Assembly (NCBI GenBank): GCA_015071005.1
Contig: SVIG01000002.1
Span: forward strand, 62,001 to 126,000
DNA from: Clostridiales bacterium
GTDB taxonomy: Bacteria; Bacillota; Clostridia; Christensenellales; Borkfalkiaceae
DNA length: 64,000 bases
Reading direction: 5' to 3'
Below are positions 17,760 through 25,996 of this stretch, one piece after another. Position 1 is the first letter of the stretch; each line of letters starts with the position of its first letter. A program made the translations under genes and the position numbers. Below the pieces are notes generated by a model. The model ran no database searches. It was not told where the DNA came from and saw only the letters and a program-made list of their open reading frames with translations.

Positions 17760-19580
17760 TTATTTGCCGTTGTTTTTATTCTTTCTCTTCTTCTTACGAC
17801 GCTCTCTATTCGAGTATCTTCTATAATAAGGATCGCGTTTCATGCGCTCTTCTTCGCTCATATTCTCGAAGTCAAGCTCTTCTTCGCCCTCTTCAACAGG
17901 CGTTTCTTCTACCGCGGGCTCTTCCACGGTTTCTTCAACCGTTTCTTCTGCCGCGGGTTCTTCTACGATTTCCTCAACCGTTTCTTCTACCGCGGGCTCT
18001 TCCACAATTTCTTCAACCGCTTCTTCCACCGCGGGCTCTTCCACGGTTTCTTCCACCGCTTCTTCTACCGCGGGTTCTTCCACGGTTTCCTCAACCGTTT
18101 CTTCTGCCGCGGGCTCTTCGACATTTTCTTCAACCGCTTCTTCTACCGCAGGTTCTTCCACGGTTTCCTCAACCGTTTCTTCTACCGCGGGCTCTTCGAC
18201 GATTTCTTCCACCGTTTCTTCTACCGCGGGTTCTTCCACGATTTCCTCAACCGTTTCTTCTACCACAGGTTCTTCCACGATTTCTTCCACCGTTTCTTCT
18301 ACCGCGGGTTCTTCCACGGTTTCTTCAACCGTTTCTTCTGCCGCGGGCTCTTCGACGATTTCTTCTACCGTTTCTTCTACCGCGGGTTCTTCCACGATTT
18401 CCTCAACCGTTTCTTCTACCGCGGGCTCTTCCACAATTTCTTCAACCGCTTCTTCTGCCGCAGGTTCTTCGACGCAAATTTCCGCAACAACCTCATATTC
18501 TTCAATGGGCTCTTCCACGAATTCCTCGTTTTCCGCGAACGCTTCACCCGAGCGCACCATCGCATCCCATTCCCTCACGAGCAACCACGCGCCAGCGCTC
18601 ATATCCGCGCTACGTGCCGCAAGTTTTCTATCGAGATAGCGAAGACCAAGCCCACGGAGTTTCAAGGTCATATCCGCATTTTCGTTGCCTTCCAAACCGC
18701 ATGCAAGGCAACCGCCTTCCTTGCAGCAAACCTCAACGAAATCATATTCCGCCACGCCGTTTTTGACGTCCGCAATCAACGCGTCCGCTTCTTCGATCGA
18801 AGATACGACGGCGAATTTCCATTCCGTTTCGCCCTCTTTGATGCAAGCCTCTCTTCTTGCCGACTTGCCGTAAATACCGCTATACGCAAGCTTTTGGATT
18901 GCGGTGCGAGTCTTATCGGAAACCAAGCAGCGCGCCACCGCCTCTGCCTGACCGCCGCTTGCCGCCGCCACGTACGCCGCCCCCGACGTCACGCCCAAAG
19001 GCGCGTCCAACGCGGACTTGGGCTGCAAACGAAGATTTACTTCGGTGCATTGAAGAATTCTCGTAAGCTCGTCGAGCGTAAGTATAACGTCCGCGCCGCC
19101 GACGGATTTTTTACCCTTACCCATTTCCAAAGCGATCACGCGCACGGTCTTTCCTTCTGCTTCGCGGTAATGCTTTTTCAAGAGCCGCGCGCAAAACTCG
19201 GTCGTCGTAGGCAAAAGCTCGATTTCGGGGTACTGTTCTTTCGCGTGCTTCACCCAACAAGGGCATTCCGCCGAGAACACGGGCAACGTATTACCACCCG
19301 ATTTTTTCGCGTTCAATTTATCGACTTGCATCAAAGCAATCGCGTCCGCGGCAATCGCGGAATCAACCACAGCGTCCACGCCAATTGCACGAAGCACGTT
19401 TGCGACCTTCAAAGCGGAGTCTTCCCCGCGCGCAAAGCCGAATTTTTCCCCAAGCGCAACGCGCACCGCAGGCGCAATTTGCGCAACGACGAAAGTCTTT
19501 TTCTTATTCGCCGCCAAGATTTTCCAAGCATACTCCATATCGGGGCTTTCCAACACTTCATTTTCCGCACAGTAATCCAT
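17760..19580 (-). CDS. Degenerate [FeFe]-hydrogenase-like protein with a C-terminal acidic repeat
   Basis: A 606-residue protein. Residues ~30-320 follow the H-cluster domain of [FeFe] hydrogenases: FVVAQIAPAVRVALGEKFG, GVDAVVDSAIAAD, DVILTLDELTRIL, LDAPLGVTSGAAYVAAASGG and AEYDFVEV. The active-site motifs are altered. TSCCPGW is SAECPCW (proton-relay Cys is Glu105, ligand Cys106 kept), MPCTAKK is EMGKGKK (ligand Cys lost), and ACPGGC is CCKEGGC (one ligand Cys kept, extra cysteines at 285, 286 and 294). N-terminal ferredoxin domains are absent. Residues ~370-565 are about 15 tandem copies of VEEPAVEETVEEI, followed by a very basic tail. It is probably not a hydrogenase; a sensor, NARF-like or scaffold role is possible. 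Start 19580 has GAGGAGGG upstream. Confidence 0.85.
   Translation of the reverse strand: MDYCAENEVLESPDMEYAWKILAANKKKTFVVAQIAPAVRVALGEKFGFARGEDSALKVANVLRAIGVDAVVDSAIAADAIALMQVDKLNAKKSGGNTLPVFSAECPCWVKHAKEQYPEIELLPTTTEFCARLLKKHYREAEGKTVRVIALEMGKGKKSVGGADVILTLDELTRILQCTEVNLRLQPKSALDAPLGVTSGAAYVAAASGGQAEAVARCLVSDKTRTAIQKLAYSGIYGKSARREACIKEGETEWKFAVVSSIEEADALIADVKNGVAEYDFVEVCCKEGGCLACGLEGNENADMTLKLRGLGLRYLDRKLAARSADMSAGAWLLVREWDAMVRSGEAFAENEEFVEEPIEEYEVVAEICVEEPAAEEAVEEIVEEPAVEETVEEIVEEPAVEETVEEIVEEPAAEETVEETVEEPAVEETVEEIVEEPVVEETVEEIVEEPAVEETVEEIVEEPAVEETVEETVEEPAVEEAVEENVEEPAAEETVEETVEEPAVEEAVEETVEEPAVEEAVEEIVEEPAVEETVEEIVEEPAAEETVEETVEEPAVEETPVEEGEEELDFENMSEEERMKRDPYYRRYSNRERRKKKRKNKNNGK
17893..18473 (-). 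repeat. 39-bp tandem coding repeat, about 15 copies
   Basis: Encodes the 13-residue unit VEEPAVEETVEEI with variation mostly at positions 5, 6, 9 and 13 (A/V, V/A, T/A, I/T/N). The copies are close enough for slippage or unequal recombination to change copy number. Confidence 0.9.
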
Positions 19581-19681
19581 ATCATCCCTCCTCACGCGCG
19601 AGCGCGCGCTACCTATATTATTATTCTCTCTTATTCCACTCCTCGCGCGACCGCGAAACAATAGAATGCGTAGTTTAACGT

Positions 19682-19710
19682 ATTATATCACAAACCGCAA
19701 CTTTTTTCAA
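19682..19710 (-). promoter_or_regulatory. Promoter of the hydrogenase-like gene
   Basis: Minus strand TTGAAA (19705-19710), 17-bp spacer ending TGA, TATAAT (19682-19687). The leader is about 95 nt and holds a GC-rich inverted repeat (AGCGCGCGCTCGCGCGT) just before the ribosome site. Confidence 0.75.
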
Positions 19711-19812
19711 GAGGCTTAGCAAAAATTTTTTGTCGTTTTGGACAATTTTTTTCAGTTTCTTGACAAATGCACGTCGGGGCAAACGAAAAAAAACTCGCCC
19801 ATCCCCTTTCTT

Positions 19813-19983
19813 TGTCATTCTAAGGTAAGCCCCTTTTTGTCATTCTGAAGAGCACAGCGCTGAAGAATCTCACCCAACACTTTCCACCCCCTTATGTCAT
19901 TCTGAGGCGTACACCGCCGAAAAAACTCGTCCTCATCCCCACGCTCTTATGTCATTCTAAGGCGTGTAGTACCGAAGAATCTC
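19813..19983. repeat. Cluster of TGTCATTCTGAG...GAAGAATCTC intergenic repeats
   Basis: Four partial or complete copies: 19813-19822 (left end only), 19838-19871, 19895-19928 and 19950-19983. Each full copy begins TGTCATTCT(G/A)A and ends GAAGAATCTC or a variant, with a short variable palindromic middle. This is the widespread bacterial palindromic repeat type. The surrounding 19711-20018 holds no gene that I can support. Confidence 0.75.
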
Positions 19984-20010
19984 ATTCCAATCCCCCTCAC
20001 CCCCCACGCC

Positions 20011-20050
20011 ACGAAAAAGCCCGCCCGCGAGCCAACGCTCGCGGGCGGGC
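20011..20050 (-). terminator. Very strong terminator downstream of trmB
   Basis: A 14-bp GC stem GCCCGCCCGCGAGC / GCTCGCGGGCGGGC with a 4-nt loop. On the minus strand it is followed by TTTTTCG, so it ends the leftward dut-trmB transcript. Confidence 0.85.
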
Positions 20051-20087
20051 AACCCAACTTCCCGTTTCCCGAATTTTGTTTCATGGA

Positions 20088-20165
20088 TTAAAGCTTATAC
20101 CAATAATACTTCTTATACACATCCTTGAAATACGTCACATTACCCTCAAAATTGCTATCCGCCAT
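20088..20165 (-). other. Possible 25-codon peptide or trmB-frame extension
   Basis: An open frame just after the trmB stop reads like real protein (MADSNFEGNVTYFKDVYKKYYWYKL) and can be extended upstream by 17 codons to the trmB stop in a shifted frame. There is no good ribosome site. It could be a small peptide gene, the product of a frameshift at the trmB end, or a remnant of a lost gene. Confidence 0.3.
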
Positions 20166-20208
20166 TTCTTTTTTATAGGTATATTCTCCGATTTTCGCTC
20201 TACCGCAC

Positions 20209-20895
20209 TCACTCCATCACGGCAACAACGCGGTGAATGGGCAAGCCCCTATCCACCCATTTTTGCTCGTACTCGGTGACGATATTCCATTCGGGGTTTC
20301 CGTTTTCATGCAAGTTATACGTCAGCTCGTTCAAAGCAAAGCCGCAAGCCTTGTATTCCTCAATCGAGAACTCAAAAAAGTCCCTATCGTCCGTTTTTTG
20401 GATAATCTTCCCACCCTTTTTCAAGAGCTTTTTATACACGTTCAAAAAATTACGGTGGGTCAACCGCTGCGTCGCATACCCAAGCTTAGGCAGCGGCGTA
20501 GAAAAGTTCAAATAGATACAATCCAAGCTCCCTTCGGGGATATAGCAGGGCAGACATTCCGCGCGGATATTCAAAAACCGAATATTCTCCACCCCTTCTT
20601 TTTTTACGTCCTCCATCGGGGTCAAAATCACGTTGCTCATCTTTTCAAGCGCGAGATAATTCACGTTCGGCGTCACCTTTGCAAGCGCAATCACAAAACC
20701 GCCCTTTCCGCAGCCAATTTCGAGCGCCACGGGGTTATTATTCCCGAACTCTTTCTCAAAATCTACGAGCGCACGGTAGTTTTCCGCCGCCTCTTTCATA
20801 TTCAAAATCCCATTCGAGCCCTTCGCGAGCAACAGCTCGCCACACGCTTCCATACGGGCGTCAAAATTTCTCTTTCTTCTCATTCTCATCGACAT
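20209..20895 (-). CDS. trmB: tRNA (guanine-N7)-methyltransferase
   Basis: A 228-residue Rossmann methyltransferase forming m7G46 in tRNA. The SAM-binding motif VALEIGCGKGGFVIALA, the acidic strand NYLALEKMSNVIL and the C-terminal IVTEYEQKWVDRGLPIHRV are typical. One oddity: the family motif FSDPWPK is FSTPLPK here (NFSTPLPKLGYATQRLTH), which changes a conserved aspartate and tryptophan near the substrate. Start 20895 gives 19 nt spacing from the dut stop, and two further in-frame ATGs follow within 12 nt. It is the second gene of a dut-trmB unit. Confidence 0.9.
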   Translation of the reverse strand: MSMRMRRKRNFDARMEACGELLLAKGSNGILNMKEAAENYRALVDFEKEFGNNNPVALEIGCGKGGFVIALAKVTPNVNYLALEKMSNVILTPMEDVKKEGVENIRFLNIRAECLPCYIPEGSLDCIYLNFSTPLPKLGYATQRLTHRNFLNVYKKLLKKGGKIIQKTDDRDFFEFSIEEYKACGFALNELTYNLHENGNPEWNIVTEYEQKWVDRGLPIHRVVAVME

Positions 20896-20914
20896 AATCT
20901 CGTACCTGGCCCTA

Positions 20915-21355
20915 TCATTTTCTACCTGTACTACCAAAACCACCCTCACCGCGAACGGTATCGGAAAGGGTTTCCTCTTCGAAAAATTCCGCCTTCAAAA
21001 AGGGCGTAACAACGAGCTGCGCGATACGTTCCCCCGCACTAATTTTTTGCACGGAGTCGGAATGGTTATGCAGCGCGACCATCACCTCGCCGCGGTAGTC
21101 GGCGTCAACCACGCCCACCTTATTCGCCGGCGCAAGCCCACGCTTACAAGCAAGCCCGCTTCTCGCATAGATAAGCCCTGCGTACCCTTCGGGTATTTCC
21201 ATCGCCAAGCCGGTATGCACGAACTTGGTTTCCCCGGGCAAAAACAAAATATCCTCCTCGCAAAGCGCGTACAAATCCGCGCCCGCGGAAAATTCCGAGC
21301 CATACGTAGGCAAAATTGCTTTTTCATTGAGTTTTTTGACAGCGATTTTCGGCAT
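20915..21355 (-). CDS. dut: dUTP diphosphatase
   Basis: A 146-residue trimeric dUTPase hydrolysing dUTP to dUMP and PPi, keeping uracil out of DNA and feeding dTMP synthesis. All five motifs are present: SAGADLYAL, ARSGLA, VGVVDADYRGE, GERIAQLVV and the C-terminal GEGGFGSTG. AGGAG precedes the ATG. Longer in-frame starts run back past the promoter and are ignored. Some phages carry dut, but here it has its own promoter and sits outside the terminator of the phage-like module. Confidence 0.97.
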   Translation of the reverse strand: MPKIAVKKLNEKAILPTYGSEFSAGADLYALCEEDILFLPGETKFVHTGLAMEIPEGYAGLIYARSGLACKRGLAPANKVGVVDADYRGEVMVALHNHSDSVQKISAGERIAQLVVTPFLKAEFFEEETLSDTVRGEGGFGSTGRK

Positions 21356-21394
21356 AATTTTTCTCCTGATTTTCCTAAATTTGTTATTATATCC

Positions 21395-21423
21395 ATTATA
21401 CCAAATCCCGCTATAAATTGCAA
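21395..21423 (-). promoter_or_regulatory. Promoter of dut-trmB
   Basis: Minus strand TTGCAA (21418-21423), 17-bp spacer ending TGG, TATAAT (21395-21400). Confidence 0.8.
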
Positions 21424-21451
21424 TACTTGCGGCGCAACTTTTTCGTGGAAC

Positions 21452-21490
21452 GAAAAAAAAGCGTTTTTGCCACAGCAAAAACGCTTCTTT
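21452..21490 (-). terminator. Terminator at the end of the phage-like module
   Basis: On the minus strand AAGCGTTTTTGC / GCAAAAACGCTT with a short loop is followed by TTTTTTCG. It separates the capsid module from dut. Confidence 0.85.
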
Positions 21491-21506
21491 TGAGCTAAAA
21501 ATTTTA

Positions 21507-21998
21507 TCAACTTTCCCCAGTTTCCATATTTTTCAACGCCGAAAAATAATCGTACAGCGAAGCGTACCGCTCGCCAAGATATTGCAGCGCCACTTCATCC
21601 GCCTTAAACGCCTCGAAACGCTCCGTCGCGTTCGAATAAGTCGTGAGATAATAATCGCGTACAAGCAATTCTCGTTCAGGATAGGTAAGCGCATAATTCA
21701 ACGTATACGGCACGTTCGGATTCGGTCTTGACGTATACCGCAAGTAGAAGAGCAGGTCCTCTCGCACGTTTTCCACTTCTTGCTCGTATTCCGCTTGCAA
21801 TTTCTCCACCGTTTTTTGATAGGGTGTCGAATGATAAGTCCCGTTTTCAATATGCCGTTTTTCCGCGTCGAGCAGCGACGCTTCCAGCTTCTTTCCCAGC
21901 TTATTCTTCTTTACTTGCGCTTTGCGCACCTCCACAATTTGCTCCGTCGTAAGCACGGCATACTGCTCGTCGGTATAGCTAATAATATCAATTTCCAT
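21507..21998 (-). CDS. Last gene of the phage head module, unknown function
   Basis: A 163-residue, mostly helical, charged protein with no signal or membrane segment. It begins MEIDIISYTDEQYAVLTTEQ and is rich in coiled-coil-like Glu/Lys stretches at residues 20-85. I do not recognise a family. In P22-like phages the place after gp10 is taken by the tail needle and ejection proteins, but this sequence does not visibly match either. The start has AAAGGAGG upstream, 15 bp after the preceding gene. Confidence 0.65.
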   Translation of the reverse strand: MEIDIISYTDEQYAVLTTEQIVEVRKAQVKKNKLGKKLEASLLDAEKRHIENGTYHSTPYQKTVEKLQAEYEQEVENVREDLLFYLRYTSRPNPNVPYTLNYALTYPERELLVRDYYLTTYSNATERFEAFKADEVALQYLGERYASLYDYFSALKNMETGES

Positions 21999-22013
21999 AG
22001 CAGCCTCCTTTTC

Positions 22014-23393
22014 CTACTTCACGGCCCAAAAGCTCACTTCCGCTTCCAAACCTTCCACGCACGAGTTTTTCCCAAGCGTAAAGCCAAAAGAAAACTTCTT
22101 TCCGCGCAGCATCGGCGAAAAACTCGCCTCGCCATTCACAAATGTAAGCTCTTTACCGATCGTCTTCGTATCACAGTAAACCCGCAACAACACGCTTCCT
22201 TCCCCCTTTAAGCGTACGGACTTCAAGGTTTTCTTCTCTTTATCCCCAAAATCCATTTCCGTGCTTGTAAAGCTGCACGACACCGAGATGGAAGTTCTAT
22301 TTTCCTCGTCCACCTGCATAATTTTATTCATCAACACACAAAACGTCCTGCCGTTACACTCCGTCAACCCTTTCAAAGGCGCAAGAAAATACCCGTCCTT
22401 TTTCTCGGGCTCAATCGCGACGGTACACAAATTCCCCTGCTCGTCCGTATAGGAAATTAAGGCGTTCGATAAATACCTGCCCCGTCCAAACGTTGGATTT
22501 TCGGTCGAAACCTTCACCTGCATCCACTTGCAAATCCGCTCCGCTTTTTCCCCGTCGAAACGGTAAATCCCGTCCGCCGCAAGAAAGACGATCCACGCAC
22601 CGCAAACCACCGCCGTTTTGCCGTAAATCTCACCGCCCGTATACCCAAGCGGTCGCACGCGAAAGCCTTTCGGCTCGCCCGTCACCTCAATTTTTACGAT
22701 ACTGTGCCGATAAAATACATAAACGCAATCCTCTTTTGCGAGCAATTCCACGATCACGTCGCCGTCCAACGGTCGTAAAATCGCGCCGCCGTCGTTTTCC
22801 GCTTTCGTAATCTCCGTCGGTTCGGCAGGATCGGAATAGGTAATCTCTCGGTCCCCCGATGCCACGAATACACGGTTTTGGCAATAGCATGCCATACCGC
22901 GCGATTTTCGATACCCCCTGGAAATATAAAAGCCTTCCATGTTTCGGTACTTGCACCCGCTCTTATTAAAAAGCAAGCTCACCACGCCGCCGTCGGGTTT
23001 CAACGCGTACACTCCTGCCGTCTCCAGCAAATACTCGCTTGGCGTGTTCCACGCCGAGTTTTCATTCAAGTATCTTCTTCCATACCCTTTCCCGTCCAAT
23101 TGATAAAGCACGAAAATGTCTTCTACGCTATTTCCAAGCGCATCGGACGCATAGAGTGGAAAAAGCATTCGCACGTCTGACACTGCCCCTATATACAACT
23201 CCGTACCCGACGCCGTCTTATAAGGTTTCAAGGCGATACCGTGCGAAATTTTTCCGTCCGTGCAATCGCAGTTTTGACTACTCTTTGCGCGCATGCTACC
23301 AGCCTTTTCTTCATCTGAAAGAATAAAGCTGTCAAATTTTATGATTTCCTTTCGTCCAACCTTCCCAAGCGGTCTTTTTTTTACACCAATCAT
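22014..23393 (-). CDS. Phage gp10-like head-completion/tail-hub protein (beta-propeller-like)
   Basis: A 459-residue beta-rich protein with repeated strand-turn units (VYVFYRHSIVKIEVTG, WIVFLAADGIYRFDGEKAE, NRVFVASGDREITYSDPAEP) in the style of the phage stabilisation protein P22 gp10, which closes the packaged head. It follows a gp4-like adaptor gene, the same order as in P22. The ATG at 23393 overlaps the TGA of the previous gene (ATGA) with AAGGTGG upstream. Assignment rests on fold appearance and position, not on a clear motif. Confidence 0.6.
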   Translation of the reverse strand: MIGVKKRPLGKVGRKEIIKFDSFILSDEEKAGSMRAKSSQNCDCTDGKISHGIALKPYKTASGTELYIGAVSDVRMLFPLYASDALGNSVEDIFVLYQLDGKGYGRRYLNENSAWNTPSEYLLETAGVYALKPDGGVVSLLFNKSGCKYRNMEGFYISRGYRKSRGMACYCQNRVFVASGDREITYSDPAEPTEITKAENDGGAILRPLDGDVIVELLAKEDCVYVFYRHSIVKIEVTGEPKGFRVRPLGYTGGEIYGKTAVVCGAWIVFLAADGIYRFDGEKAERICKWMQVKVSTENPTFGRGRYLSNALISYTDEQGNLCTVAIEPEKKDGYFLAPLKGLTECNGRTFCVLMNKIMQVDEENRTSISVSCSFTSTEMDFGDKEKKTLKSVRLKGEGSVLLRVYCDTKTIGKELTFVNGEASFSPMLRGKKFSFGFTLGKNSCVEGLEAEVSFWAVK

Positions 23394-23938
23394 ACCCACC
23401 TTCTCGAGCGCACGACCGCCGCGCCGCGAATACGGTAAGCCGCCTCCAACGCTTCTTTATATTTTTTCTCCCAAACGGCTGCCTCCTCGTATAAACCCAT
23501 AATGAGGGCATAATTCATCGCCATACCGTAGCCGAATAAGCGGACGGACAGCGTCACGTAATCGCTTTCTTCGCCCATTTGTTTCTCAGGTGGTATATAA
23601 GAATAGACGATTGTCAAATCCCCCTTCGGCGCTTCCAAATATTTCGGAAAAAGACGGAATTTGACGCTTTCCCCCGCCCCGTTTTTCACACTCACGATCC
23701 GCACGACGTTTTTTTGCAAGAGCAAAAAATCCACCTTTCCGTCCTTATTTGCCACTTTTTGTTCGGCAAAGAGAGGCAAATAATCGAGCGCTAACTCATT
23801 TTCCACGAGATTAAAGCATTTCAAAAGTCTTTGCGCTGGTTCTTCCCCTGTCGCGTAGCCATTTTCAAGATACGCGCATACGTCGTCGGCGATTCCCAAA
23901 AGCATCGCCGCCTTTTCCACACACTCTTTTACCTTCAT
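23390..23938 (-). CDS. Phage head-tail adaptor (gp4/connector-like)
   Basis: A 182-residue protein: a helical N-terminal part (MKVKECVEKAAMLLGIADDV), a small beta section (KVDFLLLQKNVVRIVSVKN, GDLTIVYSYIP) and a helical C-terminal part (YALIMGLYEEAAVWEKKYKE). This helix-strand-helix plan is that of gp6/gp4-type adaptors that bind under the portal ring. It is the first gene after the coat-protein terminator, with AAGGAGGAGGG before the ATG. Confidence 0.65.
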   Translation of the reverse strand: MKVKECVEKAAMLLGIADDVCAYLENGYATGEEPAQRLLKCFNLVENELALDYLPLFAEQKVANKDGKVDFLLLQKNVVRIVSVKNGAGESVKFRLFPKYLEAPKGDLTIVYSYIPPEKQMGEESDYVTLSVRLFGYGMAMNYALIMGLYEEAAVWEKKYKEALEAAYRIRGAAVVRSRRWV

Positions 23939-23954
23939 ATCCCTCCTCCTTTTT

Positions 23955-24026
23955 CTTAAAAAGGCGCGCCCTACCGCGCTGAACGCAAGGTAAATCCCAC
24001 GTTCAACGCGTACACGGGTGCGCCTA
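23955..24026 (-). terminator. Attenuator-like terminator after the coat gene
   Basis: On the minus strand nested pairings CGCGTTGAACG / CGTTCAGCGCG and AGGCGC / GCGCCT are followed by TTTTTAAG. It would lower expression of the genes downstream of the coat protein, as phages often do. Confidence 0.6.
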
Positions 24027-24042
24027 ATCCTTCAATGCGTAA

Positions 24043-25197
24043 TTAGACTACCGTTTCGATTCCTTGCAATCTGCCTTGACCGTAAGGACGTTCGCAGATC
24101 AATTCCGCATATTTAACAAGCGTCGCGGTATACGTTGCTTTCCCGGGCACCTGCTTCAAGATTTTGCCGTCTTCCGCTTCCAACCACTGCCAATCGCAAA
24201 GCTGACAAAGCTTGAAATCGTTGGTATTAAGCAGATACATCGTATCCTTCGGGCAGAAACGGTCCACTACGACGGGAATACCGTTAAAGCTCATTGCCTT
24301 AAAGCCGCTTTCAAGCTCCATCGTAGTAATAGTCGTTTGATTTGCCTTGATATAGTCCATAAGCGCGCGGCGCACTTCCCAAGAACAAACGATGAAATTG
24401 ATTTTGCTGCCGGATTTTTTCTCAATTGTATCGATTGCTTCTTGCATAACAAACTCATTGATCGCACCAACGTCCGAGAGATTATACGGACGCATAATAC
24501 GATGATTTCTATCCACACCGTAAAGAGTTTCGTCCTCAAAAATCGAATCAAGGCCGGTAAGCTCATTTCCTTTCGAGCCGTGCATATAGAAAACAGCATC
24601 GTCCGCTATATTGTCAAGACCGCCCTCAAAAGAAACCAAGTTCGTATCCTCATCAACCGAAGCGACTACTTTTCCAATTTCAAGGAGTGCGTCATCAGGA
24701 CCATACGCGTCTACGCACATCCCCTCCGAAAGAGCATAAGGATTGTCCACCAAAACCTTATCCCCAATAATTTGCGTCGCATACGTAAGCACACCTTTCG
24801 TATTACCGAAAAGCATTCTCGCGAAATTATAGGACGCGTTTTCCACGAGCGACTGCATTTCATCGTTGAGCAAATTCACGAACGCGCCTTCGTTGTTTGC
24901 AGACGCGCGAATCGCCTTATCGCTAATTTCGATCGTACCGTACAAATTCTTTAAGCCCGTTTCAAAAATCAAATATTTATTTGTGCCAGCCGTAGGGAGC
25001 GCGCCCTCTTCCGTCCCAGCGGAAATACCGCTATTATACGCGGTCTTGACCGCGACTTTCACGCTTTTACCGCTTACGTTTTTCGTCGTTTTTTCGATTT
25101 TTGCAAGGAAGGGGTTAGACTTATTATCCAACGTATCCTTTACCGCTTCCAAATAAAAAGTTTTCAATGCGTTATCCGCGCTGTTCAAAGTTACCAT
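24043..25197 (-). CDS. Phage major capsid protein
   Basis: A 384-residue coat protein. The N-terminal arm is followed by FYLEAVKDTLDNKSNPFLAK, the YNSGISAGTEEGALPTAG segment, an ISDKAIRAS stretch and a long helix (LNDEMQSLVENASYNFARML), all typical of HK97-fold coat proteins of the P22-like/phi29-like siphophage and podophage families. It has no signal and only scattered cysteines. It is preceded by the scaffold gene (21 bp gap, AAAGGAG) and followed by a strong hairpin. The frame is intact. Confidence 0.85.
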   Translation of the reverse strand: MVTLNSADNALKTFYLEAVKDTLDNKSNPFLAKIEKTTKNVSGKSVKVAVKTAYNSGISAGTEEGALPTAGTNKYLIFETGLKNLYGTIEISDKAIRASANNEGAFVNLLNDEMQSLVENASYNFARMLFGNTKGVLTYATQIIGDKVLVDNPYALSEGMCVDAYGPDDALLEIGKVVASVDEDTNLVSFEGGLDNIADDAVFYMHGSKGNELTGLDSIFEDETLYGVDRNHRIMRPYNLSDVGAINEFVMQEAIDTIEKKSGSKINFIVCSWEVRRALMDYIKANQTTITTMELESGFKAMSFNGIPVVVDRFCPKDTMYLLNTNDFKLCQLCDWQWLEAEDGKILKQVPGKATYTATLVKYAELICERPYGQGRLQGIETVV

Positions 25198-25218
25198 ATA
25201 TTATTTTCTCCTTTTTCT

Positions 25219-25983
25219 TTACTTTTGGAATAATTGAAGCGCCATTCTTCCGGCGTCCTTAATATCCCGAATCATTCTCGGCGGTGTAGCAAGCGCGCCC
25301 ACTCCGCCGGCTGTGATCGGCGCGCCCGTTTTTCCTAAAGACTTGAGATACTCCCCGATAATTTGCAGGCGTACCTTCTCATCCTTCGTAGCCAAACGGT
25401 AAATTTCGTCGGACGGAATCTGTCCATCCACGCTCTTTGCGACGGGCGAGCGCGCCTTATCAGACTCCAAACTTTCCACGGCGTTTACCGCCGCCGTTTG
25501 CGAATTTTCATCCGCCCAAGAAACTTCCGTTTGTTCTTTCGCGACAAAATCCTCTTCCTTTTCTGAAACCTCGACTTCCATCGCTTTTGAATTTTCCGCA
25601 CTATCCGTTTGTTCCGTCCATTCCGCGGGATTCACCTCCGACGCCGCCACGTTTTTCACGCCCTCGCGCAAAAACTCGTCGAATTTACTCGCCGCCTCTC
25701 TCCGTTCCTCGGCTCTTTTACGGAGCTTTTCCGCCCCCGAACCGTTCCCCGAATCCGCGACTAAGAACTTATCCGCCACCCTTTCCAGCTGACGAAGCTT
25801 TTGACTTCTTCTCGTAAACTCCGCCTCCAAAGCGGCATAGGCTTTGACAAGGGCATCCACGTCCTTAAACTTCCCAAGCGCCGTCGAGCCCTCTTCGGCA
25901 CGCCCAACTTTTGCGTCCGTATCCAATACTACTTCCTGCTCCGCCTTGGTTGTTTCCTCGTAAACGTTATCCTTTTCTTCCAT
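25219..25983 (-). CDS. Phage scaffolding protein
   Basis: A 254-residue, very acidic, helical protein, with a coiled-coil-like segment at residues ~45-75 (VKAYAALEAEFTRRSQKLRQL) and a disordered Glu/Ser-rich middle. It lies directly between portal and coat genes, the standard position of the scaffold that guides procapsid assembly. Recognition depends on position and composition, since scaffolds diverge fast. Confidence 0.75.
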   Translation of the reverse strand: MEEKDNVYEETTKAEQEVVLDTDAKVGRAEEGSTALGKFKDVDALVKAYAALEAEFTRRSQKLRQLERVADKFLVADSGNGSGAEKLRKRAEERREAASKFDEFLREGVKNVAASEVNPAEWTEQTDSAENSKAMEVEVSEKEEDFVAKEQTEVSWADENSQTAAVNAVESLESDKARSPVAKSVDGQIPSDEIYRLATKDEKVRLQIIGEYLKSLGKTGAPITAGGVGALATPPRMIRDIKDAGRMALQLFQK

Positions 25984-25996
25984 ATTCTCTCTCCTT

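Noticed and set aside
17842..18639. Plus-strand open frames over the acidic repeat
   Set aside because: They are antisense reads of a 39-bp repeat and give Ser/Thr or Leu/Pro repeats with no start signals.
20233..21009. Plus-strand frame over trmB and dut
   Set aside because: Antisense to two clearly identified genes.
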